NCBI GenBank assembly: GCA_013152475.1
Contig: JAADGH010000197.1
Location: 1-64,000, forward strand
Direction: 5' to 3'
DNA: 64,000 nt
Source: Planctomycetota bacterium
GTDB taxonomy: Bacteria > Planctomycetota > Brocadiia > JAADGH01
The position numbers were made by a program, and so were the translations under genes. Positions 1 through 8,174 of this stretch are shown in pieces. Position 1 is the first letter of the stretch; every line of letters starts with the position of its first letter. The notes under the pieces are model-generated. The model worked only from the letters and a program-made list of their open reading frames with translations, was not told the DNA's origin and did no database searches.

Positions 1-628
1 GCGCCAGATCGTCCGCCGCGTCGAGACAGTCGGCGAGCAGGTTTCCGGTTGTCAGGACGGCAATTTCCTTTCCCTCTCGGATGCGGACTCCCCTCCCGAT
101 CTCAAACGACTCGGGCAGCGGAATCTCCCGCGTCGCGGGGCCTGGCTGGCGGATGTAGACCGGGCCGTCATGCTCGGCTGCCGCCCGGAGCGCGGCGGCT
201 TGCTCCGACTCATTGCATGGCAGGACGACCGTCATGCCGGGGATGACGCGCATGAGGGCGATGTCCTCGATGGTGTGGTGCGTCGGCCCCCAGGGGCCGC
301 CGGACAGCCCACCGCACGCGCCGACAATCTTCACGTTGCGCCTGGCATAGGCGATGTCCGTGCGAATCTGCTCGAAGGATCGCATCGTCCCGAAGGGCGC
401 CATGATGTGGACGATGGGAATTTTGCCCCGAGCCGCCAGACCGGACGCGATGCTCATGATGTTCTGCTCCGCGATGCCGACCTGCATGGTTCGATCCGGG
501 AACTTCTCTGCGAAGAGCCGCGTCCGGCTGGGCAGGTCTGCATCGAGGGCGAAGATCGTGTCATGTTCCTCACCGAGCCGGGCAAGGACCTCCGCATAGC
601 TCATGGACTGTCCGTACCCGGAAGTCAT
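1..628 (-). CDS. Transketolase, C-terminal (Pyr plus C domain) subunit, partial
   Basis: This is the second half of a split transketolase. It reads leftward from an ATG at 626-628 and is still open at the window edge, giving about 209 residues. The beginning MTSGYGQSMSYAEVL, the stretch LDADLPSRT and the segment QVGIAEQNIMSIASGLA are the pyrimidine-binding-domain signature; the Glu in GIAEQN is the residue that activates thiamine diphosphate in the family. HTIEDIALMR and YIRQPGPATREIP follow in the normal order. Its start overlaps the stop of the N-terminal subunit by four bases (ATGA), so the two halves are translationally coupled and should form one enzyme. The C-terminal domain lies outside the window. 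The substrate could be pentose phosphates or another ketose; the sequence does not decide. Confidence 0.9.
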   Translation of the reverse strand, partial: MTSGYGQSMSYAEVLARLGEEHDTIFALDADLPSRTRLFAEKFPDRTMQVGIAEQNIMSIASGLAARGKIPIVHIMAPFGTMRSFEQIRTDIAYARRNVKIVGACGGLSGGPWGPTHHTIEDIALMRVIPGMTVVLPCNESEQAAALRAAAEHDGPVYIRQPGPATREIPLPESFEIGRGVRIREGKEIAVLTTGNLLADCLDAADDLA

Positions 629-1470
629 TCCGCCCCCTCCTCGATCTCCCGAACCGCCCGCTCGTATTCCTCTTTCGTCAGGCCGCGGTAGTGCGATCCG
701 ATCTCGTCCTCGATGAACGAGACCCCCTTGCCCTTGACCGTGTTCGAGATGATAGCGCTCGGCTTTCCCTTCTCGAAGGGGATCCGCGAGAGGGCGTCAA
801 CGACCTGCGCCATGTCATTCCCGTCGATCTCCCTCGCTGCCCAACCGAAGGCCCGCCACTTCGCGGCAAGAGGATCGATCTGCATGAACTCCTCCGTCCG
901 GCCGCCGGACTGGAGGCGGTTCCGATCGACGATGGCGATCAGATTGTCCACCCGATGATGCGCCGCCGCCATGGCCGACTCCCAGACCGAGCCCTCCTGC
1001 TGCTCGCCGTCGCCCATCAGAATATAGACGCGGCTCGGCATCCCATCGGCCCGCGCCGCGACGGCCATGCCGATCCCGACACCGAGGCCGTGCCCAAGCG
1101 AACCCGTCGGCACTTCCACGCCGGGGACCTTGAGCATAGGGTGGCCGGCGAAGAGGCTGTCGAGGTCCTGATACGTCATCAGGTCTTCGACCGGGAAGAA
1201 GCCCCGCTCGGCGAGCGCGGCGTAGAGCGTGGGACAGCAGTGCCCCTTGCTCAGGATGAAGTGGTCCCGGTCCGGCTTATCGGGATCGTCCGGATCAATG
1301 TTCATAAAGTGGAAGTACAGCGCCGCCACCATCTCCGCAATCGACAGCGACCCACCCACATGGCATCCCCCCTTCTCCGCGCAGATTCGGAGGACGTGCT
1401 TGCGGAGGCAGGCAGCCCTTGTCCGCAAGTGTTCCAGAAGATGGGTTTCCGAAGGTGTATTACACAACAT
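625..1470 (-). CDS. Transketolase, N-terminal (PP domain) subunit
   Basis: This 281-residue protein is the thiamine-diphosphate diphosphate-binding half of a two-subunit transketolase. It shows GGSLSIAEMVAALYF near residue 40, LSKGHCCPTLYAAL, TGSLGHGLGVGIGMA, and the ThDP motif starting at GDGEQQEGS and ending IVDRNRLQ (Asn replaced by Arg-Asn-Arg, within family variation). The length is normal for split N-subunits (270-290 residues). The far start is doubtful: the ATG at 1468-1470 lies inside one copy of a direct repeat and has no Shine-Dalgarno sequence, and clear homology begins only near residue 13, so an internal TTG at codon 15 is possible. The gene is coupled to the downstream C-subunit by an ATGA overlap, and a good minus-strand promoter lies about 340 bases upstream. 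Confidence 0.92.
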   Translation of the reverse strand: MLCNTPSETHLLEHLRTRAACLRKHVLRICAEKGGCHVGGSLSIAEMVAALYFHFMNIDPDDPDKPDRDHFILSKGHCCPTLYAALAERGFFPVEDLMTYQDLDSLFAGHPMLKVPGVEVPTGSLGHGLGVGIGMAVAARADGMPSRVYILMGDGEQQEGSVWESAMAAAHHRVDNLIAIVDRNRLQSGGRTEEFMQIDPLAAKWRAFGWAAREIDGNDMAQVVDALSRIPFEKGKPSAIISNTVKGKGVSFIEDEIGSHYRGLTKEEYERAVREIEEGAE

Positions 1471-1492
1471 GGGGTATGGAGTTTGTTTCGTA
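1462..1492. repeat. Direct repeat A, copy 1
   Basis: This 31-base sequence contains the core ACACAACATGGGGTATGGAG. It recurs at 1700-1730 with three differences, all in the last ten bases. On the minus strand this copy includes the ATG proposed as start of the transketolase N-subunit. Confidence 0.85.
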
Positions 1493-1511
1493 ATTCTTGA
1501 TGCGCCGCCTC

Positions 1512-1664
1512 ACCCCTTCCCCCCTTCAAAAGGGAGAGGGGTCTCGCTCTGCCACCCACGGCATGACCGTCATCAACGTAGAAGCGGCATCTTGCCGCTT
1601 CTTGAAGAGCCTGGAAGGCTCTTCTACTTTGGTGCCACGCTCAAGCTTGTTTGGGCGTGTCTTC
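1512..1664. repeat. Block of palindromic repeat modules, including repeat B copy 1
   Basis: Four inverted repeats follow one another. The first, at 1512-1542, is imperfect with ACCCCT/AGGGGT ends. The second pairs 1580-1589 with 1593-1602 (AGAAGCGGCA) over a 3-base loop. The third pairs 1604-1611 with 1617-1624 (GAAGAGCC) over a 5-base loop. The fourth, 1631-1664, begins GGTGCCACGCTCAAGC, is palindromic around AAGCTT, and recurs at 40094-40125. None codes for anything recognisable. The block lies in the leader of the transketolase operon between the two copies of direct repeat A. Confidence 0.75.
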
Positions 1665-1699
1665 GCGATCCCATCACCATGTATCCCCCGTTATTTGTC

Positions 1700-1730
1700 A
1701 CACAACATGGGGTATGGAGTTCGTTCGGTA
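1700..1730. repeat. Direct repeat A, copy 2
   Basis: This is the second copy of the 31-base repeat also found at 1462-1492; the first 22 bases are identical. The two copies lie in direct orientation 238 bases apart and bracket the palindromic block, so recombination between them would delete that block from the transketolase leader. Confidence 0.85.
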
Positions 1731-1767
1731 CTTTTTAATGTTCTCGCCTCGCCCCTTAAACACCACA

Positions 1768-1790
1768 GCCCCGGCAATCAGGGCCGGGGC
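1768..1790. repeat. GC-rich hairpin in the transketolase leader
   Basis: GCCCCGGC (1768-1775) pairs with GCCGGGGC (1783-1790) over a 7-base loop. On the minus strand it begins about 15 bases after the expected transcript start, so it could be a 5'-leader stem or attenuator. On the plus strand a loosely T-rich stretch follows, but no plus-strand gene ends here. Confidence 0.5.
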
Positions 1791-1807
1791 CGCTTCTTCA
1801 TTCTTTT

Positions 1808-1836
1808 AGTATACCCCACAAAACGGGACTTGTCAA
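1808..1836 (-). promoter_or_regulatory. Promoter of the split-transketolase operon
   Basis: Read on the minus strand, TTGACA (1836-1831) is followed after 17 bases by TATACT (1813-1808). This is nearly consensus for the vegetative sigma factor. The leader to the annotated start is about 330 bases long and contains all the repeats between 1462 and 1790. Confidence 0.8.
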
Positions 1837-1979
1837 ATCGAGATTGCAGAACGAGGGAAAGTCGGGTAAAATGTCACAGGTCACAGGACGTGCTGCCGCA
1901 CCAGTTCCAACTACGAATGAGACTCCCTCCCAAGAATCTCCCTTTGCACAAAACACCGGACATTGTCGGCATGAAGCGA

Positions 1980-2008
1980 TTGACTTAAGGGGGTTTCATC
2001 TGTACAAT
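1980..2008 (+). promoter_or_regulatory. Promoter of the lipoprotein gene at 2038
   Basis: TTGACT (1980-1985), a 17-base spacer, then TACAAT (2003-2008). The start codon of the lipoprotein gene follows 30 bases downstream, with GAGG at 2027-2030 as ribosome binding site. Confidence 0.75.
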
Positions 2009-2037
2009 TTGGTTGTCAGATTGACTGAGGATGCAAA

Positions 2038-3297
2038 ATGTTCGCCAACCTTCGCTGCGCCGTTGTTATGGTCTTGCCGTTCTCTGTCTTTTTCGGCTGC
2101 TCTCAGGGGCCGTCCGCCCTCAAGTCGGATCGCCCCAGCTACAACATGGCCATCCAACGCACCGAGAACGAGCAGATGCTGCTGAATCTGGTGCGGGTGA
2201 AATACCGCGAGCAGGTCTCGTTTCTGACCGTAAGTTCCGTCTCGGCCCACTTCCGCTACACGATCAGTCCGGATATTTTTGTTAGACTGAACGAGGGAGC
2301 AGGAAACATCTTCGGCTTAGGTAGCGACAACAGCCCGTATGAGGTCTCGGAGGAGCCCACCATCACGTACACTCCCCTGCAAGGCGACGAGTTCGCCAGC
2401 CGTATCGCCACGGAGATCGACATGGAAACCATCGCGCTTCTCTTCCGGAGCGAATGGAAGATCGAGACGCTCATGCGACTCACCATCCAGCGGATCGGTC
2501 CGCTGCATGATCTCCCAACAGGAAAGCAGAACACCGGCTGGACGAGGGCGTCGTACGATAGGTTCATTGAACTGGCAACGCTGTGGCAGAAGCTCCAGGA
2601 CGAGGGCAACCTGCGATTCCTGACGCTGTATCGAAAGGGTATCGTGGTGGCGAGCGGTATTCCGGCGGATAAGCTGAGCGCCGCTTCCGAAATCCTCGCC
2701 CGCAAGGAGAATCATACGCTCCACCGGGTGGACGATGGCACATTCGAGATCAGAAAGCCGGCGCGTCCTGTCCTTGTCATGGAGGCCGCCTATTCAAGCG
2801 AGGAAGTGGCGGACAAGGTTGACGCCCTTCTGGGTATCAAGCCGAAACGGACCCGCACTCCCGATGGCCGCGTTGTTGAAAGGATCGCAATCACACGATT
2901 CGGCGATCCCTATACCGACGACCTCGGCGAGCTCGGGCTGGGTGTTGTACCGGTCCAGGTACGCTCGTTCCTGAACGTGTTGTATTATGTGGCCGCGGGC
3001 ATCGAGGTCCCGGAATCTCAGGTCGAGAAGGGCGTAGTCAAGACCTATCTGGATTCCGAGGGACATGCGGTAGACCGCAGGGCCCTGACGAAAGATATGT
3101 TGAACGTGAAAAGCAGCATCCTTCGGCCCCGCTCGGCCTATGTGGCCGTTTCATACCGGGGCCGATGGTTTTACATTGACGATACCGACATTCGGTCCAA
3201 GGACACCTTCGCCCTCATCGGGCTGATCTTCGCCCTCCACTCGGGGCAGATAGGATCCAACCAACCGCTCCTGACGATCCCGGTGGGGAGCAAGTGA
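2038..3297 (+). CDS. Putative outer-membrane lipoprotein of unknown function
   Basis: This 419-residue protein starts at an ATG seven bases after GAGG. The first 21 residues form a lipoprotein signal ending FFGC, with Cys21 as the lipidation site. The next part, SYNMAIQRTENEQMLLNL, resembles the opening of conserved hypothetical lipoproteins seen in Gram-negative bacteria, but I cannot attach a function. The remainder is mixed alpha/beta with no enzymatic motif that I recognise. The last 30 residues, DTFALIGLIFALHSGQIG, are hydrophobic enough to pack against a membrane or partner. An AI-2E-type permease gene begins 21 bases downstream and is probably cotranscribed. Confidence 0.8.
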   Translation: MFANLRCAVVMVLPFSVFFGCSQGPSALKSDRPSYNMAIQRTENEQMLLNLVRVKYREQVSFLTVSSVSAHFRYTISPDIFVRLNEGAGNIFGLGSDNSPYEVSEEPTITYTPLQGDEFASRIATEIDMETIALLFRSEWKIETLMRLTIQRIGPLHDLPTGKQNTGWTRASYDRFIELATLWQKLQDEGNLRFLTLYRKGIVVASGIPADKLSAASEILARKENHTLHRVDDGTFEIRKPARPVLVMEAAYSSEEVADKVDALLGIKPKRTRTPDGRVVERIAITRFGDPYTDDLGELGLGVVPVQVRSFLNVLYYVAAGIEVPESQVEKGVVKTYLDSEGHAVDRRALTKDMLNVKSSILRPRSAYVAVSYRGRWFYIDDTDIRSKDTFALIGLIFALHSGQIGSNQPLLTIPVGSK

Positions 3298-3318
3298 GAG
3301 GTACGACAGGAACGACAA

Positions 3319-4416
3319 ATGAACAAAAGCCCACAGGCGATGCCTGACGAAGACGCCCCGCCGAAGCGCTGGATGGGAGACGTGGACAGAGGGCCGATTG
3401 TCACTGCTTGCCTGAGTGTTCTTGCGCTTGTGGCCCTTGGCGTGGTACTGAAGTCCGCCCAGGCAGTCATTCGCCCCCTCATCATCGCGTGGCTTCTTTC
3501 CTATATCCTTGGCCCGGCGATCGAATCCATGTCTCGGTGGAGGATCCCTGCGCCGATTGCGGTGTGCGTGGTCTTGTTCCTGCTGCTTGGCGCCTGCTGG
3601 TTGAGCGGGATCTTCATGTACGCGCGGATATCCGCATTCGCGAGTGAATTCCCGAAGTATCGAGAGCGCCTGACCGTGATCGTAGGGGACCTGACGAATC
3701 GCTTTCACCTGCCTCCCAGTGCCTTCGCGGACGTAGACTGGGCAACAAAGGCCCAGGATTTCGTGGTCAGTGTCTCCGGATCTTTTGTAACGTTCCTGTC
3801 CAATCTCGTGACGGTGGTTATCTTCCTCGTCTTTTTTCTTCTCGGCCGTCCGTACACAAAGTACAAGATCAAGAAGGCCCTTTCTCCCCAGCAGGCCGAC
3901 CGGGTTATCCACGTGCTGGAGTCCGCCTCGGGCCAAATCGGGAACTACCTCAGTATCCAGTTCCTGATCAGTCTTGTCACGGGAGTACTGGTATGGCTGG
4001 TGCTGGCGTGCATAGGCGTTGACTTCGCCTTGACCTGGGGAACGCTGGCGTTCCTCTTGAATTTCATCCCGACCGTCGGCTCCATCGTGGCATCCATCCC
4101 CCCGGTCCTGTTGGCCGTGATTCAGTTCTATCCGAGTTATTGGCCGGCCGTGATATGCTGCCTGTGCTTGCTGACGATCCAGATGGCCATGGGCAATGTC
4201 ATCTCACCCAAGGTGATGGGCGACCGCTTGGACCTCAGCCCCGTCGTCATTCTCCTGTCCCTGCTGTTCTGGGGGTGGCTCTGGGGAATGGTGGGCGCGC
4301 TGCTCTCTACACCCATCGCCTGCACCATCAAGATCGTCTGCGAGAACGTGGGGCCTCTACGGCCGATCAGCGTCATGATGACGTCGGGCAAGGCGTATCA
4401 GAGAGAGTACGATTAG
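3319..4416 (+). CDS. AI-2E family transporter (PerM/TqsA-like permease)
   Basis: This 365-residue integral membrane protein has the layout of the AI-2E transporter family (PF01594). There are hydrophobic segments at about 30-52 and 57-103, a soluble region at about 110-150, another pair of segments around 152-175, and a C-terminal cluster from about 212. The family signature is visible in the C-terminal half: LLNFIPTVGSIVASIPP, then NVISPKVMGDRLDLSPVVILLSLLFWGWLWGMVGALLSTPI in order (ISP.VMG...L.P). Members export small molecules such as autoinducer-2 or act as sodium/proton antiporters, and the substrate cannot be read from sequence. It lies 21 bases after the lipoprotein gene and converges on the C45 hydrolase with a two-base gap. 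Confidence 0.9.
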   Translation: MNKSPQAMPDEDAPPKRWMGDVDRGPIVTACLSVLALVALGVVLKSAQAVIRPLIIAWLLSYILGPAIESMSRWRIPAPIAVCVVLFLLLGACWLSGIFMYARISAFASEFPKYRERLTVIVGDLTNRFHLPPSAFADVDWATKAQDFVVSVSGSFVTFLSNLVTVVIFLVFFLLGRPYTKYKIKKALSPQQADRVIHVLESASGQIGNYLSIQFLISLVTGVLVWLVLACIGVDFALTWGTLAFLLNFIPTVGSIVASIPPVLLAVIQFYPSYWPAVICCLCLLTIQMAMGNVISPKVMGDRLDLSPVVILLSLLFWGWLWGMVGALLSTPIACTIKIVCENVGPLRPISVMMTSGKAYQREYD

Positions 4417-4418
4417 GG

Positions 4419-5828
4419 CTACTTCTCTCCTGCCTTGAACAGCGCCCACGGCTGCCTCGGCCGGTCCATGAGGTAGCCCTCCAGATAGTTCCACTGCACG
4501 TGGTCGGCGAGGAACTTCTTCGCATCGAAGGGCATGCCGGAGGAGTTGCCCCAGCGCGCCCAGAAGGTCATCTCCTTCGCCAGGTCGCTGTCCGTCACCT
4601 TGCCATCCACCGCCCCGCGGGGCTGGAAGGGCAGCGGCCGGCCGGGCTGGGACATGAACTCCCGCGCGTCGAGCTCGTAGTGTCCGTCCACCGTGCGGGA
4701 GCAGGGATTGTTCTTCTTCAGATAGACGTCGTAGTGGTCGGCCAAAATCTCTTTGCCGATTTCCACATCGATCTTGCCGTGGTGCTTTCTCATCAACTGC
4801 TCCAGGCGCGCCTGCCGCGCGCCCTGGTGGCGGCGAATGTCCGCATAGCCCGTGTTCGAACATTCGAGATTGCGAATTCTCGGATCGAGCGGAGCGTTGA
4901 AGCCGATGAAGTACCCGTCCTTCTTCCGTTCCACGTTGTCGAACTTGAGGCCGAGCTCGAATCGCATGATCTCGCCGGTCTTTAGGTCCGCCAGAAGCCA
5001 ACTGTTGGCATAGCCGCCGTTGTTCTTTTTCTTCATGATCTCGACGAACTGATCCAGGTTGTCGGCGTACTGCATGGCCTTGCGCACGCGGGTGAACTCC
5101 GACTCTCCCTTGGGATCGTACATGCCGAACCCGCCGATGGTGGTCTCGGTGCCCATGAGTGGCGCATCCGTCACGAAAAAATCAGCGAAGCTGTAGATGT
5201 ATCCCGGCGCGGCCTGCATGAACATACGGTGGCCCTTGTCCGGCTGGATGTCGAGAATAACGTTGGCGAACTGGCCGAACTCGAAATTGTTCCACGAGTT
5301 GTGCGCCATCACCACCTTGCCGCCCTTCGTCGCGGAGCCGGTGGCGAGGAACGCGCTGCAGCGGCCCTTCCTGTCGGGGTCGCCCTTGGCGTACTTGCCC
5401 TCCTTCTCGTTCGGCCACCAGTAGTCGGTCAGCTCCTCGTAGCCGTTCCAGGCCAGGACCTCCTGCCAGGTGATCTGGACCCCGGCGGCCCGCGCGCCCT
5501 CGGCGATGCCCTTCATCTCATCCAGCAGCTCGCCGCCGGCGTGGGGCGCGTACATCCTCTCCGCCGCCTCGACGAAGAACTCCCATTTCTTCCCCGTGTT
5601 CCAATAGGTCAGGTACTTCAAACTGCGAAGTACATCCTTCAGCTCGGGGGCGGCGAGGTAGCCATGCTGGTAGCCTCGTTCCTGGGCCTTCCCTTCGATG
5701 TGGATATAGACCCAGCCGTCTCTCTCAAAACGATAGCCCTTCCCCTGACGAACCACGTTCTCCTGCCCCTTCGCCGCCACCCCCACAGACGCCAGGAGCG
5801 CAATCACAATCCAGAATCTACAGCGCAT
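4419..5828 (-). CDS. Exported C45-type (acyltransferase/phospholipase B-like) Ntn-hydrolase
   Basis: This 469-residue protein has a Sec signal peptide at residues 1-21. It contains the N-terminal-nucleophile pattern of family C45 and its phospholipase B-like relatives: GKAQERGYQHG near 46, then GRCSAFLATGSATKGGKVV with Cys157 as the expected nucleophile exposed by self-cleavage, then VMAHNSW. ANSWLLADLKTGEIMRFELG matches the second conserved block. Known relatives remove acyl groups from amino acids or lipids, or process penicillins; the substrate here is unknown. It is the last gene of a minus-strand run that encodes amino-acid decarboxylases and a broken dipeptidase, so a role in cleaving acyl-amino acids or peptides outside the cytoplasm would fit, but this is inference. 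Confidence 0.8.
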   Translation of the reverse strand: MRCRFWIVIALLASVGVAAKGQENVVRQGKGYRFERDGWVYIHIEGKAQERGYQHGYLAAPELKDVLRSLKYLTYWNTGKKWEFFVEAAERMYAPHAGGELLDEMKGIAEGARAAGVQITWQEVLAWNGYEELTDYWWPNEKEGKYAKGDPDRKGRCSAFLATGSATKGGKVVMAHNSWNNFEFGQFANVILDIQPDKGHRMFMQAAPGYIYSFADFFVTDAPLMGTETTIGGFGMYDPKGESEFTRVRKAMQYADNLDQFVEIMKKKNNGGYANSWLLADLKTGEIMRFELGLKFDNVERKKDGYFIGFNAPLDPRIRNLECSNTGYADIRRHQGARQARLEQLMRKHHGKIDVEIGKEILADHYDVYLKKNNPCSRTVDGHYELDAREFMSQPGRPLPFQPRGAVDGKVTDSDLAKEMTFWARWGNSSGMPFDAKKFLADHVQWNYLEGYLMDRPRQPWALFKAGEK

Positions 5829-5852
5829 GACGTACCTCCCTATTCCTTTTTC

Positions 5853-6426
5853 TCACTTGGCCGCATCCGGCTTTTTGTAAGAGATGGGGCCCTTGTCATA
5901 TCCCACTGCCCTAAGCCACCACTCCGGGTAGCCCACCTCCTGGGCAGTCTTGGGCATATTCACGTACCCGTCGTCCTATTTGGCAGTAAGCATGTCGGCC
6001 AGGTCCCACCACGACCCGGTTGGCGTTGTCGATGCCGTAGTTCCCGTCGAAGTAGGCATACGTGTGGGCGACCGGATCGATGTCGCCCAGCGGCTTGGTC
6101 GGGGGCAGGCCGGGCGTGTCATCGCCAGGACCCCGGCTCTTGCCCGCATAGCGCGGGCAGACGAAGCTGTCCTTGTAGACCGGCCTCTTGGCGCCCGGTT
6201 TGTGGTCGGCGGCGGGCGCGAAGAGGACTCTCTGATCGCCCAGCTCGTCGTCGCCGGAGTGGGAGACGATCAGCGAGCCAACGGTCGTTGCCCCTTGGGT
6301 CACCAGGAGGATGGTGCACGCCGTACCGACTCCAGGGCAAGAGATTGCAAGCGGAACGATGAACAACGACGCGAAACACCTCGGCTTCACCCCATCATCC
6401 TTTCTTCGGTTTCCATTCATCGACAT
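5853..6426 (-). pseudogene. Remnant of an exported C69-family dipeptidase
   Basis: The beginning of this reading frame has a signal sequence followed by ACTILLVTQGATTVGS, then SGDDELGDQRV, HKPGAKRPVY and AYFDGNYGI. That is the start of a peptidase C69 (PepD-like) protein with the catalytic Cys expected after the signal. The similarity stops at about residue 125. The last roughly 50 residues of such a protein can be read in a different frame immediately afterwards (WWDLADMLTAK, a TAG stop, then EVGYPEWWLRAVGYDKGP), ending with a TGA at 5853-5855. Intact family members are about 500 residues long, so some 300 residues are missing, the frame has shifted and one stop is present. The remnant overlaps the aspartate decarboxylase stop by 32 bases. 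Confidence 0.75.
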
Positions 6427-8095
6427 ACCCCTGCATGATATGGCTTATGCTCTTGCCGATCTCGATGTAGTCGTCGTCGTTCAGGTTCGCCAGCGACACC
6501 CGCAGCGACCACTCCGGTCCCTCGAAGCCCGCGCCGGGCAGGCACACGGCGCCCCGCTGCTTGGCCAGACGGAACAGGAAATCCACCGGCTCGAAGTCCT
6601 TGGCCAGGTGTTTCGCAAAGGCGTCGCCGTGCTTGGCGCGGGCCAGCTCCTCCAGGTTGATGAGGGCGTAATAGTGGGTCTTGTCCGGCCCCGTGGGTAT
6701 GTCCATCCCGAGCGGGTCATACAGGTTCTTGATGCGCTTCGTCAGGATGCCCCGGATCGATTTCTTGTACTTCTTCTCGGCATCCATCATCTCGAACAGG
6801 CAGAAGAGGCACATGATGCACTGCTGCGGGCCGGAGAGTCCTCCCGTGTGCCCGAGCGCCACGTCGCGGCTGTCCAGCTCGAGACGGTCGATGAACTTGA
6901 TCTTGCCCGGAGTGATGGAGCTGATCTCGTATCGCTTGGCCAACTCGGCCTTGTTCTTCTCCGGGAGCTGTGCGATGAGCTTGTCGATGACGTTATCCTC
7001 GTGCAGCATGATGACGCCCAGCCGCCAGCCCGTGACGCCGAAATACTTGGAGAACGAATAGACACAGATCGTGTTTTCGGGGATCTCCTGGACAAGCGAG
7101 TCGAACCGATCGACGAACGTGGCGTACACCGTGTCGGTCAGAATGATCAGGTCCTTGCGTGTCGTGCGGATCAGGCTCGCGATCTTCTCAATGGTGCTTT
7201 TCTGAAGGGCTACCGAAGTCGGGTTTGTCGGGTTGACCATGAACAATGCCTTCACCCTCGAATCCTTCAGCTTATCGAGCTCCGAGTCAGGTATCTGCCA
7301 TCCGAGTGCCTCGCTTCCCTTGACATCGATGCGGACCAGTTGGTAGTCGCTGAGCCCGGGAATCTCCAGGTAGGGAGAGAAGATCGGGGTAACGATGCCG
7401 ATGTGGTCGCCCGGATGCAGGATCTTGTTTTCCCTCAGCGATTTGAAGACGTAAATCATCGCGGCAGTCGCGCCCTCCGTCGCGAAGAGATCGAACTTCC
7501 CCGGCGGCGGCTGATTATTGCAGAGAACGCGGGAGAGATACGCGTTGACAATGGTTTCGGTGTGGACCGAGATGCGCGGCGGCGAGGGGTAGAAGTCGCC
7601 CAGCGCGTTGTCGGCGATCTCAAAAACGAACTCATCCGGATCGAGCCTGAATCTTTCCTCGGCGTGTTGGATGGCTTCCTTCAGGAACGTTGCGCCGTCG
7701 TCGCTGCCCGCCTTTTCCAGGTAGCTGTCCAGTTTTTTTGCAAGGCCCTTCGGCTCAGGTCTCAGCCCCAGGTCCGCAGTCCGGAGATACGCACCCGCAG
7801 CCGTCGCGGCGAATAGGCTAAGGTGAGCGTAGGCCATTCGGGCTGTCGTGTTTACAAAATTCGGATTCCCCCGCCCTGCGTTCAGCACACGGCACATCTC
7901 GCCCCCGGCCCGACGCTTCTTGCACGAGGTCTCGGCCATCTCAATCAGGTTGTTCTTGATCTCGAACGGGCTCAATTCCTCATACCGCTTCTCCTGACCT
8001 CGGCTGAGCGGCCCCTCCTGGGCAAGCAGACGCCGTCCGGTCCATGCCCCAGCCAAAATTCCCAACGAAACTGCGCCAAAATCTCTTCGATTCAT
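6395..8095 (-). CDS. asdA: Aspartate 4-decarboxylase/aspartate aminotransferase with a Tat-type signal
   Basis: This 566-residue pyridoxal-phosphate enzyme of fold type I matches bifunctional L-aspartate beta-decarboxylase/aspartate aminotransferase, which converts aspartate to alanine and CO2. Visible motifs are GRGNPNF near 74, ATEGATAAM near 205, MVNPTNPTS near 287, and the Schiff-base lysine in SFSKYFGVTGWRLG (Lys350). The C-terminal substrate-binding arginine is in SLRVSLANL. Family members start close to what is here residue 30; the extra N-terminus MNRRDFGAVSLGILAG followed by RRLLAQ looks like a twin-arginine signal, which would suit export of a folded PLP enzyme. It lies 79 bases downstream of hdcA on the same strand. 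The characterised enzymes are cytoplasmic, so the location needs proof. Confidence 0.88.
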   Translation of the reverse strand: MNRRDFGAVSLGILAGAWTGRRLLAQEGPLSRGQEKRYEELSPFEIKNNLIEMAETSCKKRRAGGEMCRVLNAGRGNPNFVNTTARMAYAHLSLFAATAAGAYLRTADLGLRPEPKGLAKKLDSYLEKAGSDDGATFLKEAIQHAEERFRLDPDEFVFEIADNALGDFYPSPPRISVHTETIVNAYLSRVLCNNQPPPGKFDLFATEGATAAMIYVFKSLRENKILHPGDHIGIVTPIFSPYLEIPGLSDYQLVRIDVKGSEALGWQIPDSELDKLKDSRVKALFMVNPTNPTSVALQKSTIEKIASLIRTTRKDLIILTDTVYATFVDRFDSLVQEIPENTICVYSFSKYFGVTGWRLGVIMLHEDNVIDKLIAQLPEKNKAELAKRYEISSITPGKIKFIDRLELDSRDVALGHTGGLSGPQQCIMCLFCLFEMMDAEKKYKKSIRGILTKRIKNLYDPLGMDIPTGPDKTHYYALINLEELARAKHGDAFAKHLAKDFEPVDFLFRLAKQRGAVCLPGAGFEGPEWSLRVSLANLNDDDYIEIGKSISHIMQGYVDEWKPKKG

Positions 8096-8174
8096 CCTGT
8101 TTTTCCTTCCTGCACAAGGCCCGGTTCTTGATGCAACAGATTCTCTTCAGGCCCACCCGATACCGGATCGGGGG

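Noticed and set aside
1844-2185. Possible small gene ahead of the lipoprotein
   Set aside because: It runs through the promoter at 1980-2008 and into the lipoprotein gene in another frame, with no recognisable features.
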